Program-made: the position numbers and the translations under genes | Shown: positions 1 through 9,760 of the stretch, piece after piece | How the letters are laid out: each line of letters opens with the position of its first letter | How positions within the stretch are numbered: the stretch's first letter is position 1 | Assembly: GCA_017608505.1 (NCBI GenBank) | Contig: JAFCFT010000009.1 | Span: forward strand, 1-36,714 | DNA from: Candidatus Parvarchaeota archaeon | Lineage (GTDB): Archaea > Nanobdellota > Nanobdellia > WJKC01 | Direction of reading: 5' to 3' | DNA: 36,714 nucleotides | The notes under the pieces: model-generated | What the model saw: only the letters and a program-made list of their open reading frames with translations | Databases searched by the model: none | What the model was told of the DNA's origin: nothing

Positions 1-1010
1 GGGAGCTGAAACGAAGACTGAAATGGTTTGGAGGGTTTCAAAGCAGAAAAGGAGCAGAGAGTTTTATAAGGCAGTGGGTAAGGAATTATAACACGGAAAA
101 AGTCACTTAACCCTCCATACCAAATATCTTTTAGAGACTCTTTAGATACATTGCCAAGTGAAACTTTTGAATCAAAATCAAAACAGCATAATGAAACCTC
201 CCCATCATAACGAACCATGATATTATACCAAAGATAAGGACAGGGAAGATTAGTTCCAACCTCAATTAAAGGGTACTTTAAATTTAATTGTGCACCTGTC
301 CAATTATGAGCAGACTGCACTAAAATAGAATCTGAAATCTTGCTAAATGAATTATACACACTTCTTATACTCGAAAAGTCATAACCCGAAATTACTGAAG
401 TAATCTGAATTATTGGATGTTTTAATCCTAGCCTATCCCTCTCTTTAATTAAATTTAAAAGATTCTTTCTAATAGAACTGAATTTTAAAGGCACTCTAAT
501 TTTTTCAAAATCTTCCCTATCTCCAGAGTCTATTGAAAATGAAATAAGATCAAGTCCAGATTCAAAGATGCGTCTAATATTATTTTTATTAACTAAAGAG
601 CCATTTGTAATTACTGAAATAAAAAATCCTTTTCTTTTAGCTAATCTGATTTTATAAAATAAATATCTATCCAAAAAAGGCTCACCAAATCCTGTCAAAG
701 TTATATTATTAATGCCCATTTCTTTTGCATCGTTTAATATTTTGCTAAATAATTTGTTAGTCATTGTACCAATTTTTCTAGTCATCTTATCCCGGCAACA
801 AGTAATACAACGGGCATTGCACGCATTTGTGGGCTCGATTAAAAGAAACGGAGGCGCAACCTCTCGTTTCTTAATCAATCTGTTAATCCACCTCTTATAA
901 AAAAATAAGTAAATAGGATTGGTAATAATTTTTGGACTACTTAAAAATTTTAAACCAAGGGTTCTAATAAATAGTGTTCTGCTTAATTTTTGAACATATT
1001 TTTCAAACAT
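1..1010 (-). CDS. Radical SAM / SPASM-type protein (partial, runs off the left edge; not in the supplied ORF track)
   Basis: Reverse-complement translation from ATG at 1010 is open to the window edge: MFEKYVQKLSRTLFIRTLGLKFL...LLIEPTNACNARCITCCRDK (CX3CX2C) ... GFGEPFLDRYL ... CPYLWYNIMVRYDGEVSLCCFDFDSKVSLGNVSKESLKDIW (SPASM-like). Confidence 0.85.
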   Translation of the reverse strand, partial: MFEKYVQKLSRTLFIRTLGLKFLSSPKIITNPIYLFFYKRWINRLIKKREVAPPFLLIEPTNACNARCITCCRDKMTRKIGTMTNKLFSKILNDAKEMGINNITLTGFGEPFLDRYLFYKIRLAKRKGFFISVITNGSLVNKNNIRRIFESGLDLISFSIDSGDREDFEKIRVPLKFSSIRKNLLNLIKERDRLGLKHPIIQITSVISGYDFSSIRSVYNSFSKISDSILVQSAHNWTGAQLNLKYPLIEVGTNLPCPYLWYNIMVRYDGEVSLCCFDFDSKVSLGNVSKESLKDIWYGGLSDFFRVIIPYPLPYKTLCSFSALKPSKPFQSSFQL

Positions 1011-1076
1011 TTTAATATGCCTTTTTTAATTGCTTAAAAGTTGGAATAATATCTCCTCTATATCTAATCAAAGTCT

Positions 1077-2129
1077 TTAAGTTATATAAATGATTTTTTG
1101 AGCTTGTAAGTGAAAACAGCCACCACAATGAAGTTTTTTAATAGATTTTCTTACCTCACGTGCTTTATCAGAATGCCAAATTTCAGAAAATTTCTTTTCT
1201 CTAACATTACCCATCGGTCTTGTATATGCAGTGCAAGGATACACATCGCCATTAGTTTCAATAAAACCAAGACCATATCCCCCAACATAACACTTAAAAT
1301 CTTTAATTATGCTGGGATTTTTATAATACTCTTTTGCCACATTAAGTGAAATATAATATGTCTGAATTGGAATCTTAGCTTTATCATATATGAGTCTAAT
1401 TCTATCTATCATTTTATTTAGTCTTTTAATATCATTTTGGTTTTTTATTCCAGTTCTAAAATTTGTTTGTCCATAATGACCAGTATAAACAGGGGTAAAA
1501 AGAATCGAATCGACATTTAAAGACTCCATCAATTCCATATATTTCCGTGGATTAAAAATATTCATAGGAGAAATATGCGCTGCTACAACAATTTTAGTGT
1601 CTAATTTCTCTTTTTTTCTAACCTCATTAAGATTTTTAATTCCTTGAATTGTCCTTTCAAAAGCCCCTGGTACACCTCTTTCAATATCATGAGATCTAGG
1701 ATCAGTACCATCAACTGAAACCCAAACTTCATCCATAACACGAGCCATTTTCTGAGCAAGAACCTTCTTATAAAGCAAATAACCATTAGTTAAAACTCTT
1801 GTGGGAATCCCATAGTCTTTAGCATAGCTTGCCAATTCATACAGATCAGGTCTAAGCATTGGTTCTCCACCACCAAATTGCAATCTTTGAATTTTGAATT
1901 CTGCAAGGTCATCAATTAAATCCTTATATTCTTGAGTTGTAAGCATATTTTTCTTTTGTCTTCTGATTTTGTGCCTGTCAGCACGCCAATCATCACAAAT
2001 TAGACATCTTAGATTACAAAAAGGAGTTATCCTCAAATAAACAGTAGGCTTATGAAGGGGTCTGCCTAAATGATACTCAAAAAAAGGCACAACAAGTTTT
2101 TTGTAAAATTTTCTGATAACCACCAACAC
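1077..2129 (-). CDS. Radical SAM protein with SPASM domain
   Basis: TPFCNLRCLICDDW (CX3CX2C), GGGEPMLRPDL, C-terminal CYVGGYGLGFIETNGDVYPCTAYTRPMGNV...CGGC. C-terminus may be frameshifted (see findings). Confidence 0.9.
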   Translation of the reverse strand: MLVVIRKFYKKLVVPFFEYHLGRPLHKPTVYLRITPFCNLRCLICDDWRADRHKIRRQKKNMLTTQEYKDLIDDLAEFKIQRLQFGGGEPMLRPDLYELASYAKDYGIPTRVLTNGYLLYKKVLAQKMARVMDEVWVSVDGTDPRSHDIERGVPGAFERTIQGIKNLNEVRKKEKLDTKIVVAAHISPMNIFNPRKYMELMESLNVDSILFTPVYTGHYGQTNFRTGIKNQNDIKRLNKMIDRIRLIYDKAKIPIQTYYISLNVAKEYYKNPSIIKDFKCYVGGYGLGFIETNGDVYPCTAYTRPMGNVREKKFSEIWHSDKAREVRKSIKKLHCGGCFHLQAQKIIYIT

Positions 2130-2145
2130 TCACCAACAAGTTAAT

Positions 2146-2155
2146 TATTTAAATT
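2146..2155 (+). promoter_or_regulatory. Putative archaeal TATA box for the DUF362 gene
   Basis: tatttaaatt about 28 nt upstream of ATG 2179, consistent with a leaderless transcript from that ATG. Confidence 0.4.
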
Positions 2156-2178
2156 AAGTGCTTTTAAAATTTTGCATT

Positions 2179-3282
2179 ATGCAATATGTTTCAATTATTA
2201 AAATTAAAAATGACAATGAAATAGAGAAGGCAGTAGAACATGCAATTAAGCTTATCGGAGGAATTAATAAGTTCATCAAAAAAGGAGAAAAGGTTCTAAT
2301 AAAACCAAACGTGTGCTCAGAAAAAAAATTTACAACAGGGATAACAACACACCCAAAAGTTATAAGGGCAGTTGTAAAACAAGTATTAAAGGCTGGTGCT
2401 AAACCTATAGTTGGAGAATCCTCAATAATTGGACATTCGACTATGAAAAGTTTTGAAATAAGTGGAATAAAAGATGCGTTAAAGGGATTAAAAGTAAAAA
2501 TTATTGATTTAAATACATTAAAATCAAGAAGAGTAAAAATACCTAATGCAATAAGAAAAAAGGAAATTACTGTTTCAGAAGGAGCAGTAAAAGTTGACAG
2601 AATAATTAGTATACCAGTACTAAAAACACATATGAAAACATTAGTAAGTCTCTCTTTAAAGAATATGAAAGGAATTGAGTACGGGCGTGAAAAAACAAAC
2701 AATCATATGGCTGGCTTAGAAGAAACAATAGTTGATTTAAACAAAAGATTCAAGCCAGACTTATCAATAATATCGGGAATAATAGGACATCAAGGTAATG
2801 GCCCAACAAATGGCAAACCAATAAAAGCTAACTTAATAATAGCTGGCAGAGACCCGGTAGCAGTTGATACAGTTGGAACAATATTGATGGGTTTTAACCC
2901 AAAAAAAGTAAAGCATATTAAACTAGCGGCAGAGCAAGGACTTGGAACTAACGATATACATAAAATAAAAATTTTGGGCACTTCGCTTAATACTGCAAAA
3001 ACTAATTTTATAAAACCAATAAGTTACAGGTTGCCACTTGGAACAAAAATCAAAACTCTAAGAAATATTATAAGAAAAGTATTAAGAAAAAGAATGCCTG
3101 AGCCATACATAGCATTTGATCATGATAAGTGCAGATTATGTCTCCACTGCAAAAAAATATGCCCTGTTAAAGCGATAAAACTTCAAAATAAAAAAATGAA
3201 AGTTGACAATAAAAAATGTGTACTGTGCCTATGTTGCCATGAAGCATGTCCGTATAACGCAATAAAAGTCATACATCCTTAA
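2179..3282 (+). CDS. DUF362 domain protein with C-terminal 2x[4Fe-4S] ferredoxin domain
   Basis: DUF362-like N-terminal part (EKVLIKPNVCSEKK...THPKVIRAVVKQ...VGESS); CRLCLHCKKICPVKAI and CVLCLCCHEACPYNAI cluster motifs. ORF track starts at GTG 2158; ATG 2179 preferred from TATA spacing. Confidence 0.88.
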   Translation: MQYVSIIKIKNDNEIEKAVEHAIKLIGGINKFIKKGEKVLIKPNVCSEKKFTTGITTHPKVIRAVVKQVLKAGAKPIVGESSIIGHSTMKSFEISGIKDALKGLKVKIIDLNTLKSRRVKIPNAIRKKEITVSEGAVKVDRIISIPVLKTHMKTLVSLSLKNMKGIEYGREKTNNHMAGLEETIVDLNKRFKPDLSIISGIIGHQGNGPTNGKPIKANLIIAGRDPVAVDTVGTILMGFNPKKVKHIKLAAEQGLGTNDIHKIKILGTSLNTAKTNFIKPISYRLPLGTKIKTLRNIIRKVLRKRMPEPYIAFDHDKCRLCLHCKKICPVKAIKLQNKKMKVDNKKCVLCLCCHEACPYNAIKVIHP

Positions 3283-3975
3283 TTATATCTTTTTGGCGAC
3301 CAGAACGAAACCACATGATAATCGCTCGTTCTTGTTAATGAAACTATCTATTTTCAAAGAAACCTTATGAAATAATTTATTTAAATAAAAAAAGAAATTA
3401 AATAAAGGCTTAAATTTGTATGTTTTTGAAAGAGAGACTATACACCACAATTGGCAAATAAAAGAGCATAAACCTCCTACAGGCAGGACTTTTAAAATTT
3501 TAAAATCATTTTTTTCGAGCAAGTAACTAGCACCATACTTAGTAAATCTAAAGTAGTCGTGTGGTTCGTTATGAATATAAAATATATGAGGAACATTTAA
3601 TATAAAAATTCCATTTTTCTTAAGAATCTTGGAGACTTCATTAACGAATTTATTGGGCTCTTTAACATGTTCAAGCACAGCGCTTGATAAAACACAATCA
3701 AAGGAAGACTTTTTAAATGGAAGATAATGACCATCAGCAACAACATCTAAACCATTAATTTTTGAAATATCTGCCCCAATGTAACTTTTACATTTACTCA
3801 ATGCAACATTCTTGTAAATTAAATGACCTGCACCTAAATCCAAAAAAGCGCCTTTACAATATGAATTAATTAATTTTGTAATTATTTCTTTTAGCAGTTT
3901 ATTGATTGGTTCTAATTCAAAAACCAAATTATTCTTTCGGGCATAATTAAGAACTTCTAACCATTCATCTTTCAT
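3283..3975 (-). CDS. Class I SAM-dependent methyltransferase (Methyltransf_11-like)
   Basis: FLDLGAGHLIYKNVALSKCKSYIGADIS ... FDCVLSSAVLEHVKEPNKFVNEVSKILKKNGIFILNVPH. Confidence 0.85.
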   Translation of the reverse strand: MKDEWLEVLNYARKNNLVFELEPINKLLKEIITKLINSYCKGAFLDLGAGHLIYKNVALSKCKSYIGADISKINGLDVVADGHYLPFKKSSFDCVLSSAVLEHVKEPNKFVNEVSKILKKNGIFILNVPHIFYIHNEPHDYFRFTKYGASYLLEKNDFKILKVLPVGGLCSFICQLWCIVSLSKTYKFKPLFNFFFYLNKLFHKVSLKIDSFINKNERLSCGFVLVAKKI

Positions 3976-4030
3976 ACCATTAAATTAAACAACAAATCTT
4001 TTAAATATTTGGGAGGTACAAAAAACATCG

Positions 4031-5530
4031 ATGAAACCATTATTAATTAATCCTCCATGGTATAGACTCCAAGGGCTTGAATTCATAGGCAATCCAATAG
4101 GGTTAGGATATATAGGAGCAGTATTGGAAAGGGAAGAAGGTATTAAAAGCATTATTTGGAATGCTGACTTTAAAAAGGGAGTAAAACCACAGATGGCGTC
4201 ATCCTCAACAAAGGTTCAAGAAATGACACAGTCTTACAATAATTACTTAAGAATATTAAGAGATTTAGAACATCCCATCTGGCAAGAGGTAAAAAAAGAG
4301 ATAAAAAAAATATCACCAGACATAGTTGGAATTTCAGTTAATACTTGCGCACTTGGTTCGTCACTGAACGTAGCAAGAATAGTTAAGGAATATAACGAAA
4401 ATATACCTGTAATCTTTGGAGGACCTCATGCTACAACGGTCCCTCATGAAACAATCAAAGAAAAGAATGTGGACTTTGTCGTAAGAGGAGAAGGCGAATT
4501 AACAATGTTAGAACTTGTAAGAGAACTTGAAAAAAGAAAACCAAACTATAAGAAAATAAAGGGTTTAAGTTATAAACAAGGTAAAAAAATAATTCACAAT
4601 CCTCAAAGACCATTAATTAAAGATATTAATTGGCTTCCATTTCCTGCAAGACACTTACTTAAAGACAAGAAAAAGTATCCTCCTAGTGTATTTGGAGTGC
4701 TATACGCGAGCAGAGGATGTCCTTATAGATGCATTTTTTGTGGTTCACACAATACATGGAGTAGAAAGCCACGATTATTTTCACCAGAATACATAATAAG
4801 TGAAATTGAATACGTTAAAGAAAAGTATAAAGCATGGAAATTTAATTTCTGTGATGACACATTTCCGTTATATAAGAAACATGCAGAACAAGTATTCGAA
4901 TTAATAATTAAGAAAAAAATTGATATGGTATGGAGCTGCGAAACTAGAGCTGAAATACTAAAAGAAGATTTAGTTAAAAAAATGAAAAAGGCAGGTTGTC
5001 ACAGCGTAGGAATAGGAATAGAATCAGGAAGCGATAGGATAAGAAAATTAATAAAAAAAGGGAGTAAAGTAGAGGATAATATTAAAGCAGCAAAGATTCT
5101 AAGAAAGTATAATATTAATCTCGTTACATTCTTTATGATTGGTTTTCCTTGGGAAACAAAAAAAGAAATGTACGAAACTGTAAAACTAATAAAAAAATTA
5201 AATCCTGGGCAAGTCGCATTTAATATTGTGACTCCTGAGCCAGGAACAGAACTGTTTCGATATGCAATCGCACATAAGCTCATTCCTAAAGATTTGGAAT
5301 GGAGCAGTTTCTTTCATCAAAGTCCTGAAATGATAATAAACAGAAAAATGTCAAAAGAAGAGTTTTTAGAAACAATCAAAAAGATAGAAAAAATAGTAGA
5401 CATATATAATAAAGCAAAAGCTAGAGAGAAGTTTAAAAAAGAATTTGGTTTTAGAATCAAAAGAATAATAAAAGAAAGACTATATATGCACCCAAGATTA
5501 TTATGGAATCAATTTAAAGAAGTATTGTAA
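4031..5530 (+). CDS. B12-binding-domain-type radical SAM protein
   Basis: N-terminal Rossmann-like segment (GISVNTCALGSSLNVARIVKEYNENIPVIFGGPHATTVP), then SRGCPYRCIFCGSHNTW (CX3CX2C). Upstream gggaggt (Shine-Dalgarno-like) and tttaaata. Confidence 0.9.
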   Translation: MKPLLINPPWYRLQGLEFIGNPIGLGYIGAVLEREEGIKSIIWNADFKKGVKPQMASSSTKVQEMTQSYNNYLRILRDLEHPIWQEVKKEIKKISPDIVGISVNTCALGSSLNVARIVKEYNENIPVIFGGPHATTVPHETIKEKNVDFVVRGEGELTMLELVRELEKRKPNYKKIKGLSYKQGKKIIHNPQRPLIKDINWLPFPARHLLKDKKKYPPSVFGVLYASRGCPYRCIFCGSHNTWSRKPRLFSPEYIISEIEYVKEKYKAWKFNFCDDTFPLYKKHAEQVFELIIKKKIDMVWSCETRAEILKEDLVKKMKKAGCHSVGIGIESGSDRIRKLIKKGSKVEDNIKAAKILRKYNINLVTFFMIGFPWETKKEMYETVKLIKKLNPGQVAFNIVTPEPGTELFRYAIAHKLIPKDLEWSSFFHQSPEMIINRKMSKEEFLETIKKIEKIVDIYNKAKAREKFKKEFGFRIKRIIKERLYMHPRLLWNQFKEVL

Positions 5531-6882
5531 CGCTTTTTCTTATTTCTTAAATATCTTAAAAAGAATTGAAGTAAAATTTCTTTATTTGGCCTAAATAAGA
5601 ACTTTCTATAGGCCCTCATAGTTCCTAATTTGCGGATCTTATTACTATACTTTAATAATTCATCTTCATTTAATTTCATAGTCCTAGCGGATAATTGGTA
5701 TCCAGTGCAATCACAAAAAAGTGCAGAATCATAAAAGTCTCTTAATATTAAACCCTTTTTTTTAGCAAATTTTGTTAAAGCCACATTAGGAAATGGTCTA
5801 TATAATGCTGGAGCAATTAATGTTGGTTTAATCTCTTTTAGTAGTTTAATAGTCTTATTAAATGATTCCTTAGTTTCATAAGGAGTCCCCATTATACAAA
5901 ATGCTATGGTATCTATACCAACTTTTCTTGAAAACTTAAATGTCCTCTTAATTTGCTCGACAGTTATTCCTTTATTATAAGAATCCAATACCCTTTGATC
6001 TCCATTTTCTACACCAAAAGAGAGTCTAATACACCCTGTGTTTTTCATAGTCCTTAATATTTTTTCATTAACACAATCAACACGCATCCAACACTCCCAA
6101 GTAAAGTCGTACTTTTTCATTAAATTACATATTTCATAAACTCTCTTTTCATTAACATTTAATTCAGGGCCCCAAAAAAAGATGTGTTCAACTCCTGCTT
6201 TTTTAACTTTATCAAGCTCTTTTTTAATATGTGATGGGCTTCTCATCCTCAGTCTAAGATTTTCATGACCAACAAGACAAAAAGTGCATTTGCCCCATCT
6301 ACAACCTCTCTGAAGAAATGCGTACCAACACTTTTTACCCATTCTCTTATATTTATCCATAGGCAACTTATTGATCAAAGGTGTTGGTAAAGAATCTAAG
6401 TTTTCAATAACTCCGCCACCAATTAAACCAGTTTCTCCATTTAAAAATCTAAATATGTTTTTTTCAGGTTCGCCATATAAAAGCCTTTTAATATTAAAAT
6501 CTTTCATCAAACGTTTTGAATAATAAGGATTCAATATATCTTCCCAAAATATGGCTTTAATACCAAGGCCTTCTGCATATTCGTAAAAAATTATATCATC
6601 AGTGAGAGTAGTATCTCCTCCCTTTATTACAAGATAATCAGGCTTCTGCTTTCTAATCCATTCACAAACTTCTCTGTGAAGCATACCTAATGCATTAGCA
6701 TCGAGAATTTCAACTTTATGCTTTTTAGCTACAACTGCTGCAAGCAAGGCCAATTCACTAGGAGGGATAACATCATATGATATGTCAACGCCCCTTCTGA
6801 AACGCGAAACATTATAAGATATTATAAATTCATCAGTAATTTTTTCTTGGAATCGTGGAGGATTTAAAAAACAAACTTTCAT
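5509..6882 (-). CDS. B12-binding-domain-type radical SAM protein, CX4CX2C variant motif
   Basis: MKVCFLNPPRFQ...; RGCRWGKCTFCLVGHENL; GVENGDQRVLDSYNKGIT; FCIMGTPYETKESF. 3' end overlaps the convergent upstream gene by 22 bp. Confidence 0.88.
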   Translation of the reverse strand: MKVCFLNPPRFQEKITDEFIISYNVSRFRRGVDISYDVIPPSELALLAAVVAKKHKVEILDANALGMLHREVCEWIRKQKPDYLVIKGGDTTLTDDIIFYEYAEGLGIKAIFWEDILNPYYSKRLMKDFNIKRLLYGEPEKNIFRFLNGETGLIGGGVIENLDSLPTPLINKLPMDKYKRMGKKCWYAFLQRGCRWGKCTFCLVGHENLRLRMRSPSHIKKELDKVKKAGVEHIFFWGPELNVNEKRVYEICNLMKKYDFTWECWMRVDCVNEKILRTMKNTGCIRLSFGVENGDQRVLDSYNKGITVEQIKRTFKFSRKVGIDTIAFCIMGTPYETKESFNKTIKLLKEIKPTLIAPALYRPFPNVALTKFAKKKGLILRDFYDSALFCDCTGYQLSARTMKLNEDELLKYSNKIRKLGTMRAYRKFLFRPNKEILLQFFLRYLRNKKKRYNTSLN

Positions 6883-7947
6883 TTAACAACACTTCCTATA
6901 AATTTTGATTAACTTCTTATTTTCTTTAATATAATCATGTTCTTTTTTTATTATTTTATTTAATTTTTTGCCATACTCTTTTCTAAGATTGCTATCTTTT
7001 AGCCGATATATTTGTTTTATTAAATCATTAATATCTTTTCCATAAAGAATTACTTCATCATGGTCAAAACCAACAGTTCCAGTGGGCGATGAAACAACAG
7101 GAATGCTACATGCTCCTGCCTCAAGCAATTTAAATTTTGAACCACCAAAAAAACAGTGTTTAGGATAAGGCAAAAGCATTATAGAGATATTATTAAGATA
7201 GCTCATAAATCCTTTTTTGTCAACTTGCCCAATTATTTTTACATGTTTTAAATTTTTAAATAGAGATTTGTGTTTTTCGCTCATCCATCCAACAATATGT
7301 ATAGGGATAGTTACTTTTTTTGCAATCCTATAAGTCATTTTTAAAGCTTCAATATTCAGTGGATCATTAAAACTTCCTACAACTCCAACCACCAGTTCTT
7401 TACATTTAGATTTTGGATATTCATTAACTTTTATTGTATTATGTACAACATATAACTTATTTTCATCAACATCTTTTACATAGTTTATTATATTTTTCTT
7501 TATCGACTCGCTTGCACAAACTACAGCCTCTGCTTGCTTGATCATTTTAATTTCAATTCTTTTTTGAACAATTGGGTTAAAGAAATACAAGAAAAATAAA
7601 CGCTTTGGAATAGAACCATGTTTTGTATATAATAAACCTGTCTCTAAAGTCTTAAAACTCGGCAAGTCAAGGATAAATTTCTGTCTTAATATCATAGCAC
7701 TATAATACTGATGTGCATGAACCAAATCAACATTTAGTTTTTTGATTTTTTGAAATAAAGGGCACTTCTTAAAAAGCAATCTGCCAGGTATTAATTCTTG
7801 TTTATACAAATTTTTGTTAAATCCATAACTGTACATAACAAAATCTTTGAAACCTGCTTTATAAAGACCTTCTGCTTGTAAACACTGCCTAATAGTGCTT
7901 CCCCATCTTAAACGCAAATCCTTTAATGATAATATTCCTATCTTCAT
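6883..7947 (-). CDS. Glycosyltransferase, GT4-like
   Basis: VVGVVGSFNDPLNIEALKMTYRIAKK...GGSKFKLLEAGACSIPVVSSPTGTVGFD. Start placed at the internal ATG (MKIGILSLKDLR), abutting the asnB stop. Confidence 0.78.
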   Translation of the reverse strand: MKIGILSLKDLRLRWGSTIRQCLQAEGLYKAGFKDFVMYSYGFNKNLYKQELIPGRLLFKKCPLFQKIKKLNVDLVHAHQYYSAMILRQKFILDLPSFKTLETGLLYTKHGSIPKRLFFLYFFNPIVQKRIEIKMIKQAEAVVCASESIKKNIINYVKDVDENKLYVVHNTIKVNEYPKSKCKELVVGVVGSFNDPLNIEALKMTYRIAKKVTIPIHIVGWMSEKHKSLFKNLKHVKIIGQVDKKGFMSYLNNISIMLLPYPKHCFFGGSKFKLLEAGACSIPVVSSPTGTVGFDHDEVILYGKDINDLIKQIYRLKDSNLRKEYGKKLNKIIKKEHDYIKENKKLIKIYRKCC

Positions 7948-7948
7948 A

Positions 7949-9760
7949 CTAATCCTTAATAAAAATTTTATACCATAATTCAAACATCAATAAAGTCCAA
8001 AATTGCCTTCTATAATAAACGTTCCCCTTTCTCTTATAATTATTTACAACTTTCTGTACAAATTTATTGTTAAAGTAAGGCTTTCGTCTTATATTCTTAT
8101 CTAATAGCAACTCTTCTGCAAGATCATTTAATTCATTCTTAAGCCATGATTTTATTGGAACAGTAAAGCCCTGCTTTCGTCTACGAATAATCTCTTTAGG
8201 CAATTTGTTTTTCATTAATTTTTTTAACAAATACTTACTTTGAAAACCTTTAATTTTCATTCTAGGGTGTATTTTAACACAATACTCAACAAACCTATGG
8301 TCTAAAAAAGGGAACCTTCCTTCAATACTGGCAGCCATCATCATTCTGTCTCCTTTAATTAACAAGTCGTCAGGTAACCAATAATTAATATCAAATAATA
8401 AAATAGAGTTCAAATTAGGAAGCTTACAACGTGGATAAATATTCAATTTGTTATTAGATATATTTTTCCTAAATAATTCCTTTTTTTCCTCTTCATCAAA
8501 AACCTTAGAATAAACATTATACCCTTCACAAATATTATTGCTATTTTTTAAATACAAACAAAAGCGCCTAACTACTGGATTCTTACTAATAATTGGAAAT
8601 TTTTGTTTAATCCTATAAGGAACTACTTTAGTCAAATTATTTAATCTTAATAATTGAATATATTTTTTATAGCCTGCAAATAATTCATCTCCACCTTCAC
8701 CACTTAAAACTACTTTAACATATTTTCTTGCAAATTTTGAGATTAAGTAAGTGGGAATTATTGTTGCATCAGCCAATGGTTCGTCAAGATGCCACGTAAG
8801 TTTTTCCAAGAACTTTGAAGTCTCACTTGTAACTAATAACTCGTAATGTTCTGTATTAAAAACTTCACTAACTTTTCTTGCATAACTTAGTTCGTCATTT
8901 TTATCTCCAAATCCCACACTAAATGTCTTAACTGGCGAACTAGCGTATTTACTCATGAAAGCAACAATACTTGAGGAATCAATACCTCCAGAAAGAAAAG
9001 AGCCTAATGGCACATCACTGATTAACCTTTTCTTAACAGAGTCACTAAATAAATTCTCAATTTTCTTTAAAGCTTCTTTTTCATTATTTATTACAGGGTT
9101 TATACTTAAATACCAATATTTTTTTATTGTAATTTTTTTATCTTTAAAAATTAAGTAGCATCCTGGTTTTAATTTTTTAATTCCTTCAAACATAGTAAGC
9201 GGAGCTGGTACAAACCTATAGGACAATAACGCATTAAGCCCCTCATCACTAACTTTTGGATTATAATTTTTATTTTCGAGAATAGATTTAATTTCACTTG
9301 CAAAAAATAATTCATTATTAATTAATGCATAATGAACAGGTTTAATTCCAATCCTATCCCTTGCAATGAACAATGAATTATTTTTAGAATCCCAAATTGC
9401 AAAACCAAACATCCCATTTAATTTTTGAACACAATTAGGACCGTACTCTTCAAAAGCATGTAATATTACCTCAGTATCTGTCTTGGTATAAAACTTATGC
9501 CCTTTTTTAACTAGGTAATCTCTTAAGTCCTTATAATTATAAATTTCCCCATTAAAAACAATCCATAATGATTCATCCTCATTATGTATTGGCTGATGAC
9601 CTGTTTTTAAGTCAATAATACTTAATCTACGGACTCCCATAGAAATAAAATTATCAATATAATAACCTACATCATCTGGACCTCTGTATTTTATTACATT
9701 ACCCATCTTTTTTAACAATTTTAAATCGTTTGTTCCAGTAAATCCAAAAATACCGCACAT
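7949..9760 (-). CDS. asnB: Asparagine synthase (glutamine-hydrolysing)
   Basis: MCGIFGFTGT N-terminal Cys (class II glutamine amidotransferase); SFLSGGIDSSSIVAF PP-loop; LSGEGGDELFAGY. Confidence 0.95.
   Translation of the reverse strand: MCGIFGFTGTNDLKLLKKMGNVIKYRGPDDVGYYIDNFISMGVRRLSIIDLKTGHQPIHNEDESLWIVFNGEIYNYKDLRDYLVKKGHKFYTKTDTEVILHAFEEYGPNCVQKLNGMFGFAIWDSKNNSLFIARDRIGIKPVHYALINNELFFASEIKSILENKNYNPKVSDEGLNALLSYRFVPAPLTMFEGIKKLKPGCYLIFKDKKITIKKYWYLSINPVINNEKEALKKIENLFSDSVKKRLISDVPLGSFLSGGIDSSSIVAFMSKYASSPVKTFSVGFGDKNDELSYARKVSEVFNTEHYELLVTSETSKFLEKLTWHLDEPLADATIIPTYLISKFARKYVKVVLSGEGGDELFAGYKKYIQLLRLNNLTKVVPYRIKQKFPIISKNPVVRRFCLYLKNSNNICEGYNVYSKVFDEEEKKELFRKNISNNKLNIYPRCKLPNLNSILLFDINYWLPDDLLIKGDRMMMAASIEGRFPFLDHRFVEYCVKIHPRMKIKGFQSKYLLKKLMKNKLPKEIIRRRKQGFTVPIKSWLKNELNDLAEELLLDKNIRRKPYFNNKFVQKVVNNYKRKGNVYYRRQFWTLLMFELWYKIFIKD

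Noticed and set aside
712-900. 62-aa + strand ORF near the left edge
   Set aside because: Antisense to the edge-truncated radical SAM gene on the minus strand, which is missing from the ORF track.
2154-2702. 182-aa hydrophobic minus ORF opposite the DUF362 gene
   Set aside because: Antisense of a strongly supported coding sequence; its Phe/Ile-rich composition is typical of the complement of Lys/Asn-rich codons.
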